Below the pieces are notes generated by a model that saw nothing but the letters and a program-made list of their open reading frames with translations, did no database searches and was not told the DNA's origin. Positions 14,048 through 21,112 of a stretch of DNA of 30,993 bases are shown one piece after another. The position numbers were made by a program, and so were the translations under genes. The DNA comes from PALSA-607 sp036510735 (GTDB lineage Bacteria; Actinomycetota; Actinomycetes; Acidothermales; Acidothermaceae): assembly GCA_036510735.1 (NCBI GenBank), contig DATCDK010000033.1, positions 1-30,993 on the forward strand, given 5' to 3'. Positions within the stretch are counted from its first letter, which is position 1, and the number at the start of each line of letters is the position of its first letter.

Positions 14048-15127
14048 TCACTCGGCGAGGAGGAGATCGGGCGCGGTAGCGACTTCGCCGGCCAACTCGC
14101 GAAGCGCCCGCACAGCTGTCGCAGGATCGGTCGACGGCGCGGGGATCGGCGTTTCGTCGAGGCAGCGCTCGAGGAGTGCCTCGACGAGAGCGGCCCCTCG
14201 CACGACATCGCGGGTGTCGATCGCGCCGGGCAGAATCCGCACCTCAAGCGTGTCGCGCGCCGGATGTTGCGCAAACAACGCGGTCAGGTTCACATCGAAG
14301 AACTTGGTGAGGGCGCCAGCGGTAGCGGCGTCACGGAGTTGCTCGTAAGACGGCGTGCCGGTAGCCGCCTGAACGAGCGACGCCGGTAGTGGCGCCAATC
14401 GCAGGCACGCCGGGTTGGTGCCGAGCAGGGTGTGCAGGGCCGGTCGCCACAATCCGAATAGCCGGACGACGTTTGCTAACGCAGGCGCGGACCGAAACGG
14501 CGCGCCATCGTGATGCACGTGCACCGCCGCTTCGACTGGCACGGTAAAGCCGAGATCCCGCGCCACCCGCAGCAGATCGTCGATCGCCGCCTCGTGGTTG
14601 GCGCTTAAGGGAGGTGTGATCACCTCGCAGCCGCGCTCGCGCCCACCACCTTGCGGTGCGGCCAAGGCGATGGTTGCGCCGCCCGAGTCGTTCACCTGGA
14701 GGACCTCGCCGTGCTCCTCGACGGGCACCCTCCACAGCGCGGCAACGTCGTCGAGTGACTCTTCGATTGCCGCGCCAGGATCGATGCGCGCCGCGAGTAA
14801 CCGCAGCAGCCGGGCGTCATCGGTGAGGACCCGGTACCAGCCCGGCGCTGGTCGGGTACGCGGGTCGAGATCGGCGACCAACGTGACGTCGTCGACCAGT
14901 GTGCAGACCAACACGTCGGTGGCTTCGAGAACCTCGAATCCCTGGGTGAGATGCAGGAACCGGCCGAGGCCCGGCACCAGTGACGGCTCGCTGTCGAGGT
15001 GCCACACCGATCGCACCCGGCCGCCGCGACGGCTGGCCAGTTCGTGCGCCAGCACCCGCCGGCTGGAGCCGACGGGTGCCAGCAGTTCGATCTCGAAACC
15101 GGTGCGCCGGCGCAGCACGTCAGTCAC
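14048..15127 (-). CDS. Amidoligase-family (glutamine synthetase-fold) enzyme
   Basis: A 359-residue protein resembling the amidoligase_2 family of COOH-NH2 ligases, ATP-dependent enzymes of the glutamine synthetase/glutamate-cysteine ligase fold. Motifs in order: TGFEIELLAP with metal-ligand type E12 and E14; CEVITPPL with E168; AAVHVHHDGAPF with H203 and H205; KFFDVNLTALF (about 275-285); and DTLEVRILPG with E295 and R297. These match the expected EIE, EvvTPP, HVH, N and ExR pattern. GTG 15127 is chosen because GAGGTG lies 6 nt before it. It is the third gene of the sigma factor operon, 43 nt after the repeat protein. Substrate unknown; such enzymes may make gamma-glutamyl or peptide amide bonds in wall, polyamine or peptide-tag modification. 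Divergence in the middle keeps the call short of certain. Confidence 0.72.
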   Translation of the reverse strand: MTDVLRRRTGFEIELLAPVGSSRRVLAHELASRRGGRVRSVWHLDSEPSLVPGLGRFLHLTQGFEVLEATDVLVCTLVDDVTLVADLDPRTRPAPGWYRVLTDDARLLRLLAARIDPGAAIEESLDDVAALWRVPVEEHGEVLQVNDSGGATIALAAPQGGGRERGCEVITPPLSANHEAAIDDLLRVARDLGFTVPVEAAVHVHHDGAPFRSAPALANVVRLFGLWRPALHTLLGTNPACLRLAPLPASLVQAATGTPSYEQLRDAATAGALTKFFDVNLTALFAQHPARDTLEVRILPGAIDTRDVVRGAALVEALLERCLDETPIPAPSTDPATAVRALRELAGEVATAPDLLLAE

Positions 15128-15170
15128 AGAAGCACCTCAATCACAGCAGCACCGCACTCACCGCAGCAAC

Positions 15171-16280
15171 TTAGGGCTTGATTGGCAGCGTCTGCCCAGC
15201 GAGCAGCTTCTGACCGGCGTCGATCTTCACCTGGTAGGTGTCCGCGATGTTCCACAGCTTGCCGAGGGTCACCGCGTCGTCGTAGGTGTAGCCCGAGTTG
15301 AAGAACTTGTTCACGGCATCGTCGCTGGCGCTTGCGGCCGCGTTGGCGCTGACCTCGGCGGCCGGCGTCGGCTGCGAGCCAGCTGCGAACGGGAGCGTCT
15401 CGCCAGCCAGCAGCTTCGCCCCGCCGTCGATCTTCGCCTGGTACGGGTCGGAAATCTTCCACAGCTGGGCCAGCCCCACGGCGTCCTCGTAGGTGTAGCC
15501 GGCCGCGAAGTAAGTGTTCAGGGCGGCGGTGCTTGCGCTATCACTCGCGCTCGTCGCCACCGTGGGCGTTGAAGGTTTCGAACCAGGTGCGATCGGCAGT
15601 GTCTGGCCGGCAATGAGCTTCTGACCCGCGTCGATCTTTGCTTGGTAGGGGTCGGAAATCTTCCACAACTGGGCCAGCCCCACGGCGTCCTCGTAGGTGT
15701 AGCCCGCCGCGAAGAACGCGTTCAGATCGCCATCTTCAGCAGCAGTGGCGACGCCTGCCGCACTCGGCTTGAACGGCAACGTCTGGCCGGCGAGTAGGCG
15801 GCGTCCGGCTTCAGCTTTGATCGTCGACGGGTCGCCGGACATGTGCCACAGCTGCGCAAGTGCGAGCGCGTCGTTGTAGTCGTAACCGGCGGCGAAGTAC
15901 GCATTGATCGCCTGATCTTGCTGTGCCGACGTCAGCGGCGACGGGCTGGCCACCGCCGCTGGACTCGCCACCGCCGCTGGACTCGCCAACGGCGACGGGC
16001 TCGGCAAGGGCGTGGGGGTCAGCTGCGGCGCGGGAGCGGCCAACGAAAGGCTCGACCCGCTGTGGCGAGCGCTTGTTGCGTTCAGCCATCCCGGAGCGGC
16101 GACGGTACCGGCGACCAGTCCGGCCCCGAGTACTGCGCCGCCGGCGCTCTGCGCGGCACGACGACGCCGGCGATACCGACGGGCTTTCTCGTGCACGACC
16201 GCGATGACGTCGGCGGCGTCAGGAGCGAGGTATTCGTGCGCGACGAATGCCTCGCGCAGCTGGTCGGCGTCCTGGTTCAT
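15171..16280 (-). CDS. Membrane-anchored protein with four ~45-residue repeats, sigma factor partner
   Basis: Unrecognised as a named family. The 369-residue product has a short cytoplasmic N-terminus (1-43) rich in Arg (RRYRRRRRAAQ), one membrane segment (about 45-64), an outside Pro/Ser/Ala linker (80-118), then four copies of a repeat at residues 125-170, 186-230, 255-298 and 323-367, separated by Ala/Ser/Pro linkers. Consensus of each copy: xFFAAGYTYEDAVxLAQLW, then KIDAGQKLLAGQTLP. Its ATG overlaps the sigma factor stop (ATGA, 16277-16280), the common arrangement for an anti-sigma or membrane partner; the cytoplasmic part is short and lacks a ZAS zinc motif. I infer that it senses or organises something in the envelope and controls the sigma factor. 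The repeats have the size of small helical modules. Confidence 0.75.
   Translation of the reverse strand: MNQDADQLREAFVAHEYLAPDAADVIAVVHEKARRYRRRRRAAQSAGGAVLGAGLVAGTVAAPGWLNATSARHSGSSLSLAAPAPQLTPTPLPSPSPLASPAAVASPAAVASPSPLTSAQQDQAINAYFAAGYDYNDALALAQLWHMSGDPSTIKAEAGRRLLAGQTLPFKPSAAGVATAAEDGDLNAFFAAGYTYEDAVGLAQLWKISDPYQAKIDAGQKLIAGQTLPIAPGSKPSTPTVATSASDSASTAALNTYFAAGYTYEDAVGLAQLWKISDPYQAKIDGGAKLLAGETLPFAAGSQPTPAAEVSANAAASASDDAVNKFFNSGYTYDDAVTLGKLWNIADTYQVKIDAGQKLLAGQTLPIKP
15180..15908 (-). repeat. Four diverged coding repeats (~135 bp each)
   Basis: Repeat copies lie at 15771-15908, 15591-15725, 15387-15518 and 15180-15314. Copies 2 and 3 are almost identical at protein level over GYTYEDAVGLAQLWKISDPY and nearly so in DNA, indicating a recent duplication or gene conversion; copies 1 and 4 are more diverged. 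Confidence 0.85.
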
Positions 16281-16795
16281 GTCAGCTCCTTCTCATGCAC
16301 CCTGGTCTGCTGCTCCGAAGTGAGCCGCAGGTTTTTCAATGCCTTTGATGCGTTGCTTCGCACAGTCGCGGGCGCGCAGTCGAGCAGGTCTGCGATCGAG
16401 ACGTCGTCGAGTTGTTCGTAGTAACGGAGCACGAGCACGGCCCGCTGCTTGCGCGGGAGGGTGGCCAGCCGAGCCCAGAGTGCGTCGGCGTCGACCACGG
16501 TCTGCGCGTGGTCGCGCTCCATCGCACGTGCGTCGCCGATGGCGTCGAGGCGCTCCCCGACGGCGCGCACGTTGCGAACCGCCCAGCTACGCCGCCATGA
16601 CAGGTACTCGTTCACGACCATCCGGCGTACGTACGCGTCGGGCGAGTCGGCTTTCGCGATCTGCCGCCACTTGACCTGCGCCCTGGCCAGCACTTCCTGG
16701 ACGACGTCTTGGGCGAGCTCGCGATCGCCGGTCAGGACAACGGCGTGACGCAACAAGCCGGGCAGTCGCGTTGCTATGAACTGCTCGAAGGTCAC
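16277..16795 (-). CDS. SigE-family ECF RNA polymerase sigma factor
   Basis: A 172-residue sigma-70 family factor with only regions 2 and 4. Region 2 covers about residues 7-73 (GDRELAQDVVQEVLARAQVKWRQI and AYVRRMVVNEYLSWRR), region 4 about 104-157 (LWARLATLPRKQRAVLVLRYYEQL, DVSIADLLDCAPATVRSNAS). The LARAQVKW and VNEYLSWRR patterns fit the actinobacterial SigE family of small ECF sigma factors. It starts at GTG 16795 and its stop overlaps the ATG of the membrane repeat protein, so the two are translationally coupled. It would direct RNA polymerase to its own regulon, probably including this operon; its target promoter motif cannot be identified from one site. Confidence 0.92.
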   Translation of the reverse strand: MTFEQFIATRLPGLLRHAVVLTGDRELAQDVVQEVLARAQVKWRQIAKADSPDAYVRRMVVNEYLSWRRSWAVRNVRAVGERLDAIGDARAMERDHAQTVVDADALWARLATLPRKQRAVLVLRYYEQLDDVSIADLLDCAPATVRSNASKALKNLRLTSEQQTRVHEKELT

Positions 16796-16865
16796 GTCAG
16801 TACAGACGCCATGGGCGGCCAGAACGTGCAGTCACGACGCCGATTTTCTCGCCCAAGTCCGCCGA

Positions 16866-17204
16866 TCAGGCGGGCAGGTTGACCTTTGCCCAGGCGGTGA
16901 GTTCCTGAAGCGCGGGCAGCAGTGCCCGCCCGGCCACGGTGAGCTGGTAGTCGACGGCGATCGGAGGACCTTCACTTACCGAGCGCTGTACCAGACCTGC
17001 GCCGCCCAACTCGGCCAACCGCTCCGACAGGACCGAGTCGCTGATTCCGGCAACCGCGCGCTTCAACTCTGAGAATCCGGCCGCGCCGTGGGCCAAGGTG
17101 CCGATGATCACGCCGTTCCAGCGCTTCCCGAGGAACCCGAAGGCGCGCGTCAGCGCCGCGTCGCACGCGCGCGGCTCATGGGTCTGGGCTTGTTGCCTGG
17201 GCAT
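16866..17204 (-). CDS. HxlR-family transcriptional regulator
   Basis: A 112-residue winged-helix regulator of the HxlR/YodB type. CDAALTRAFGFLGKRWNGVIIGTL (C14 to about L37) contains the conserved N-terminal Cys and the GKRW motif; FSELKRAVAGISDSVLSERL (44-63) is the recognition-helix region; the end is a dimerisation helix with LQELTAWAK. Some members sense quinones, aldehydes or oxidants through the N-terminal Cys. The start is ATG 17204; the frame is open further upstream but those residues do not resemble the family. It is divergent from the nitroreductase gene and separated by 75 bp holding phased GTAG/CTAC half-sites, so it most likely controls both. Confidence 0.9.
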   Translation of the reverse strand: MPRQQAQTHEPRACDAALTRAFGFLGKRWNGVIIGTLAHGAAGFSELKRAVAGISDSVLSERLAELGGAGLVQRSVSEGPPIAVDYQLTVAGRALLPALQELTAWAKVNLPA

Positions 17205-17213
17205 GCAGACATC

Positions 17214-17243
17214 GTAGTGGCGTGCTACCTTCGATGTAGCTAC
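17214..17243. promoter_or_regulatory. Phased GTAG/CTAC operator between hxlR-type gene and nitroreductase
   Basis: Half-sites GTAG (17214-17217), CTAC (17225-17228), GTAG (17236-17239) and CTAC (17240-17243) lie in the divergent gap, the first three with starts exactly 11 bp apart. GCTAC-N7-GTAGC (17224-17240) forms the clearest dyad. A T-run (TTCTTTTTTCC) follows. This fits a HxlR dimer site controlling both directions. Confidence 0.55.
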
Positions 17244-17279
17244 TTCTTTTTTCCTAGTAACATCGAGAACGGAAGCACA

Positions 17280-17906
17280 ATGACTCAGACCATAGAAGCG
17301 CCAAACAGCACGGCCTTGGCGCGCCTCGATGACGTCGGCCGTCATGCCCTCTTCACGGGCGCCCGCACGGCGAACACCTTTGCGGACACCCCCGTCAGCG
17401 ACAGTGAACTGCGCGAGATCTGGAACCTCGCGAAGTGGCCGCCGACCGCCGCCAACGTCCAACCGCTGCGGGTCCTCTACGTCCGCACCCAAGCCGGGCG
17501 CGACCGCCTCGCCGCCCACATGTCGGACAACAACAAGGCCAAGACTGCGGCTGCTCCGGCCGTCGCCGTGCTCGCGTTCGACACGCAGTACCACGAGCAC
17601 ATCCCGACCGTGCTGCCGTTCCGGCCCGAGTTGAAGGACGTCTTCGCGGCCAACGACACCATGCGTAACGACACGGGCCGCTTCAGTGCCGCGCTGCAGG
17701 CCGGCTACTTCTTACTGGCCGTTCGCGCCCAGGGTCTTGCCGCCGGTCCGATGGGTGGATTCGACGCCGAGGCGCTCGACGCCGACTTCTTCCCCGACGG
17801 TCGCTGGCGCTCGATCCTGGTCGTCAACATCGGCCACCCGGGCGAGAACCCCTGGTTCGACCGGTTGCCACGCCTCGATGAGGGCAATGTCGTCCGCTGG
17901 GCCTGA
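17280..17906 (+). CDS. Nitroreductase-family oxidoreductase (malonic semialdehyde reductase RutE-like)
   Basis: A 208-residue FMN-dependent nitroreductase-fold enzyme. The segment SELREIWNLAKWPPTAANVQPLRVLYV (about 42-69) matches the RutE/YdfG-adjacent group of NADH dehydrogenase/nitroreductases, and AVRAQGLAAGPMGGFD (about 150-165) is the second flavin-contact region. Such enzymes reduce malonic semialdehyde, enals, quinones or nitro compounds with NAD(P)H. No other rut pyrimidine-degradation gene is nearby; the divergent HxlR regulator instead suggests a role in detoxifying electrophiles. The ATG at 17280 follows GGAAG with about 6-nt spacing; codons upstream in the same frame lack family likeness. 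Confidence 0.86.
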   Translation: MTQTIEAPNSTALARLDDVGRHALFTGARTANTFADTPVSDSELREIWNLAKWPPTAANVQPLRVLYVRTQAGRDRLAAHMSDNNKAKTAAAPAVAVLAFDTQYHEHIPTVLPFRPELKDVFAANDTMRNDTGRFSAALQAGYFLLAVRAQGLAAGPMGGFDAEALDADFFPDGRWRSILVVNIGHPGENPWFDRLPRLDEGNVVRWA

Positions 17907-17935
17907 CCCCGATTGAACCCGGCTGAAGCGAAGTG

Positions 17936-17966
17936 ACCTAGCTGCGACAGCCCTACCTAGCTGCGA
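17936..17966. repeat. 12-bp direct repeat in a convergent gap
   Basis: ACCTAGCTGCGA occurs at 17936-17947 and 17955-17966 (19-bp period) between the convergent nitroreductase and aldo/keto reductase genes. No terminator-like hairpin is obvious in this 121-bp gap. The function of the repeat is unknown. Confidence 0.5.
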
Positions 17967-18027
17967 ATGGGCATAACGGAACTGCCGCGTCGCTCCCTGC
18001 CTGCACCTCGGTCATCCTCCCTGCACT

Positions 18028-18999
18028 TCAGCGGAAACCGGAGACGGTGTGCGGCTGGTAGGGCTTCTCGAGCAGCTCGATCTCATCCGGCGTGAGCTGG
18101 ACGTCGACGGCGGCGATCGCGTCGTCGAGGTGATGCGGCTTGGTCGCGCCGACGATCGGAGCCGTGATGCCCGGCTTCGCCAGCGCCCATGCAATGGCTA
18201 CCTGTGCGCGAGAGATTCCGCGCTGGGAGGCAACCTGACCGACCGCGTCGACAATGATGCGGTCATCGTCGGTGTAGAGCGTTCGACCGAACTCGTCCTT
18301 CTCGGAGCGATTCGTCGAGTCGTCCCATTGCCGTGCGAGCTTGCCGCGAGCCAGCGGGCTCCAGGGGATGATCCCGACGCCCTGGTCAATGCAGAGCGGG
18401 ATCATCTCGCGCTCCTCCTCGCGGTACAGCAAGTTGTAATGGTTCTGCATGCTGACGAATCTCGTCCAGCCGTGCAGATCGGCGAGGTAGAGCGCCTTGG
18501 TGAACTGCCAGGCGTACATCGACGACGCACCGATGTAGCGCGCTTTCCCGGCCCGGACGACATCGTGCAGCGCCTCGAGCGTCTCCTCGACCGGCGTCTC
18601 GTAGTCCCAGCGGTGGATCTGGTACAGGTCGACGTAGTCAGTGCCGAGCCTGCGCAGGCTGTGGTCGATCTCCGTCAGGATCGACCGGCGTGACAGGCCC
18701 CCGCCGTTCGGTTCTGGGCGCATCACACCGTGCACCTTCGTGGCGATGACGAGGTCCTCGCGAGGGGCGAACTTTGCGAGCGCGCGGCCAGTGATCTCCT
18801 CGCTGCTACCCAGCGAGTACACGTTCGCGGTGTCGAAGAAGTTGATGCCGGCCTCGATGGCCTGCCGGAAGAACGGCACGCTCTGCTCTTCGGGAAGCGA
18901 CCATGGCTGGTTGCCGCGACTGGGTTCGCCGTAGGTCATGCACCCCAACGCGATACGGGATACCTGCAGGCCGGTCCGGCCCAGTGTTGTGTACTCCAT
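18028..18999 (-). CDS. Aldo/keto reductase
   Basis: A 323-residue NADPH-dependent aldo/keto reductase (TIM barrel), reducing aldehydes or ketones to alcohols. The catalytic tetrad is visible: D56 and Y61 in FFDTANVYSLG, K88 in VIATKVHG, and H129 in DLYQIHRWD. GASSMYAWQF and the C-terminal PIVGATKPHHLDDAIAA contribute to cofactor binding. It resembles the YajO/Tas-like group (AKR11/12-type) common in actinobacteria. The ATG at 18999 has GAGGAGG 6 nt upstream and starts MEYTTLGRTGLQVS, the standard family opening. It is convergent with the nitroreductase and separated from the transporter gene by 55 bp on the same strand. Substrate is not predictable from sequence. Confidence 0.92.
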   Translation of the reverse strand: MEYTTLGRTGLQVSRIALGCMTYGEPSRGNQPWSLPEEQSVPFFRQAIEAGINFFDTANVYSLGSSEEITGRALAKFAPREDLVIATKVHGVMRPEPNGGGLSRRSILTEIDHSLRRLGTDYVDLYQIHRWDYETPVEETLEALHDVVRAGKARYIGASSMYAWQFTKALYLADLHGWTRFVSMQNHYNLLYREEEREMIPLCIDQGVGIIPWSPLARGKLARQWDDSTNRSEKDEFGRTLYTDDDRIIVDAVGQVASQRGISRAQVAIAWALAKPGITAPIVGATKPHHLDDAIAAVDVQLTPDEIELLEKPYQPHTVSGFR

Positions 19000-19054
19000 C
19001 AGCTGCCTCCTCGCATTCGCCTGAGATTTCGAGCCTAACTCGGCGCCCGACTGG

Positions 19055-20971
19055 CTACTGCGCCCCGGTCGTCGACTCTGCCCGCAACCGATCCGTCGAG
19101 TGCAGCTGCCAGGGCACGCTGGTCACCATGACGCCAGGTTCGAAGAGCAGCCGCGCCTTCAACCGCAGTGCGCTCTGGTTGTGCAGCAGTTGTTCCCACC
19201 AGTGGCCGACGACGTATTCGGGGATGAAGACCGTCACGACATCGCGCGGGCTCTGCCCTCGTCGTCCGCGTATGTATTCGAGTAACGGACGCGTCACCTC
19301 GCGATAAGGCGAATCCAACAAGACAAGGGGGACGTCGATGCCGCGCGCCTGCCACTGCTCCTGCAATGTTCGTGCCTCGGCTTCGTCGGCGTTGATGGTG
19401 ATCGCCTCGATCGTGCTCGGGCGGGTCGCCTTGGCGTAGGCGAGTGCGCGCAACGCTGGCAGGTGCAGGCGCGAGACCAGGACAACCGCGTGATTGCGAG
19501 ACGGCATCGTCGGATTCTCGGCGGCCTCGATGTCGAGTTCTTCACTGACCGCGCTGTAGTGGCGTCTGATGCCCTTCATGACGGCGAACAGCAGGATCAT
19601 GGCGACGATCGCGATCCACGCGCCGTCCGGCACCTTTGCATACAGCACTATCGCCAGCACAAGAGCGGTCGCCGCGGCACCTGTGAAGTTGATGACTCGA
19701 GACGTTTGGATGCTCCGGCGCTCATGTCGCGGGGCGTCCGCCAGCTTGTGCTTCCAGTGCTTGACCATGCCTGACTGGCTGAGGGTGAAGCTGGTGAAGA
19801 CGCCGATGATGTACAGCTGGATCAGCTTGTCGATGTTGGCGCTGAAGCCAACGATCAACGCGATCGCGAAGCCTCCGAGCAGCAAGATGCCGTTGCTGAA
19901 GACGAGTTTGTCGCCGCGCTTTTGAAGCTGCCGTGGCAAGTAGCTGTGTTGGGCGAGAATTGACGACAACACCGGGAATCCGTTGAAGGCGGTATTGGCA
20001 GCGAGGATCAGAATGCCCGCCGTCGCTGCCTGGTACAGGTAGAACAGCGCGTTCGACTTTCCGAACACCACAGCGGCGATCTGAGAGATCACCGACGGGT
20101 TGCCGCTCGGCTGGGCATGCGCCTTGACGTGCAGGGCAAGGACCGTGATGCCGATGAACATGCTGACCGCGAGCGTGCCCATGGCCGTCAGCGTCTTCGC
20201 CGCATTCCGCGCCTTCGGTTTGCGAAACGACGGCACTCCGTTGCTGATGGCTTCGACGCCGGTGAGAGCCGTGCAGCCAGAAGCGAACGCCTTCAGTGTC
20301 AGCAAGATCAGGGCGAGCCCGGCCAGATGACTGTGGGTGAATGTCTCGGACGCCGTCGACGCGCGGGGCAGCCCGCCGTTCGCAGCCCTGACCGCGGCGA
20401 CTGCGAACATGACGAACGTCAAACCGATGAACGAGTACGTGGGCACCGCGAATGCGCGGCCTGACTCTTTGACGCCGCGCAGGTTGGCCACCATGAGCAA
20501 GACCACGAAACCGACCGACAACGCCACGGCGTGACGATGCAGCGAGGGGAACGCGCTGGTGATGGCGACGACACCGGAGACCACGGAGACGGCGACCGTC
20601 ATGACGTAGTCGACCAGTAGGGCGCTGCCGGCAGTCAGGGCGGCGTTCTCACCGAAGTTGTCGAGGCTGACTGCGAAGGCGCCGCCACCGTTCGGATACG
20701 CCTTGCAGATCTGTCGGTAGGACAGCGTCACGATGACCAGCAGGAGTGCGACCGCCGCAGCGACGTTCTTGGCGTAGGTCAACGCGGCTGCCCCGCCGCC
20801 GACCGCCAGGACGAGGACGATCTCCTCGGTTGCGTACGCCACCGACGAGATCGGGTCCGACGCAAAGATCGGCAGCGCCAGCCATTTCGGCAGCAGCGTT
20901 TCGTGGAGTTGCTGGCTTCGAAGTGGCCGTCCGACAAAGAATCGCTTCACGCTGCCGACGGAGGTGGTCAC
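19055..20971 (-). CDS. kimA: KimA-like potassium importer (APC superfamily)
   Basis: A 638-residue membrane transporter of the KUP/KimA branch of the APC superfamily, probably a K+/H+ symporter. Landmarks similar to Bacillus KimA: RFFVGRPLRSQ at the N-terminus, ASDPISSVAYATEEI in helix 1, SYRQICKAYPNGGGAF in helix 3 region, LLVDYVMTVAVSV and TSAFPSL. About 12 hydrophobic helices cover residues 30-470; the C-terminal ~150 residues (ALAYAKATRPSTIEAITINADEAEA and so on) form a soluble Usp-like cytoplasmic domain. The GTG at 20971 is used; GAGA upstream is a weak ribosome site. It diverges from the KdpD/KdpE genes across 141 bp holding CGTCAAG repeats, which supports a potassium role. No c-di-AMP riboswitch is seen before it. 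Generic amino-acid permease is the alternative. Confidence 0.82.
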   Translation of the reverse strand: MTTSVGSVKRFFVGRPLRSQQLHETLLPKWLALPIFASDPISSVAYATEEIVLVLAVGGGAAALTYAKNVAAAVALLLVIVTLSYRQICKAYPNGGGAFAVSLDNFGENAALTAGSALLVDYVMTVAVSVVSGVVAITSAFPSLHRHAVALSVGFVVLLMVANLRGVKESGRAFAVPTYSFIGLTFVMFAVAAVRAANGGLPRASTASETFTHSHLAGLALILLTLKAFASGCTALTGVEAISNGVPSFRKPKARNAAKTLTAMGTLAVSMFIGITVLALHVKAHAQPSGNPSVISQIAAVVFGKSNALFYLYQAATAGILILAANTAFNGFPVLSSILAQHSYLPRQLQKRGDKLVFSNGILLLGGFAIALIVGFSANIDKLIQLYIIGVFTSFTLSQSGMVKHWKHKLADAPRHERRSIQTSRVINFTGAAATALVLAIVLYAKVPDGAWIAIVAMILLFAVMKGIRRHYSAVSEELDIEAAENPTMPSRNHAVVLVSRLHLPALRALAYAKATRPSTIEAITINADEAEARTLQEQWQARGIDVPLVLLDSPYREVTRPLLEYIRGRRGQSPRDVVTVFIPEYVVGHWWEQLLHNQSALRLKARLLFEPGVMVTSVPWQLHSTDRLRAESTTGAQ

Positions 20972-21016
20972 TGTCTCGACGCTAGTAGGGCTGGACGGGC
21001 CCGGCCGTCAGCGCGA

Positions 21017-21055
21017 CGTCAAGATCAATGGGGCAACCGTCAAGGAAGCGTCAAG
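21017..21055. promoter_or_regulatory. CGTCAAG direct repeats between kimA and the KdpD-like gene
   Basis: CGTCAAG occurs at 21017-21023, 21038-21044 and 21049-21055, with start distances of 21 and 11 bp, so all lie on the same face of the helix. Two copies extend to CGTCAAGATC. Direct repeats in 11-bp phase are typical of OmpR/PhoB-type regulators, the class to which the adjacent KdpE belongs. Read on the minus strand each contains TTGACG, so one could also serve as a -35 box for kimA. Confidence 0.6.
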
Positions 21056-21112
21056 ATCGTGGCGCGCCCGGCCTGCGGGGTGATCTGGTCGTGGGAGGGC
21101 CACACTCGTGTC

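Noticed and set aside
14048..14050. TGA as a selenocysteine or readthrough codon joining the amidoligase to the TetR-like segment
   Set aside because: The frames agree, but the downstream part is a typical regulator end unrelated to the enzyme, no SECIS-like hairpin is evident, and frame agreement has a one in three chance.
18049..18693. 214-codon plus-strand frame opposite the aldo/keto reductase
   Set aside because: The minus frame has a full catalytic tetrad and strong ribosome site; the plus frame is its shadow.
20972..21112. c-di-AMP (ydaO-type) riboswitch before the KimA-like gene
   Set aside because: Such a riboswitch controls kimA in Bacillus, but the 141-bp gap shows none of its conserved core and is short; only CGTCAAG repeats are visible.
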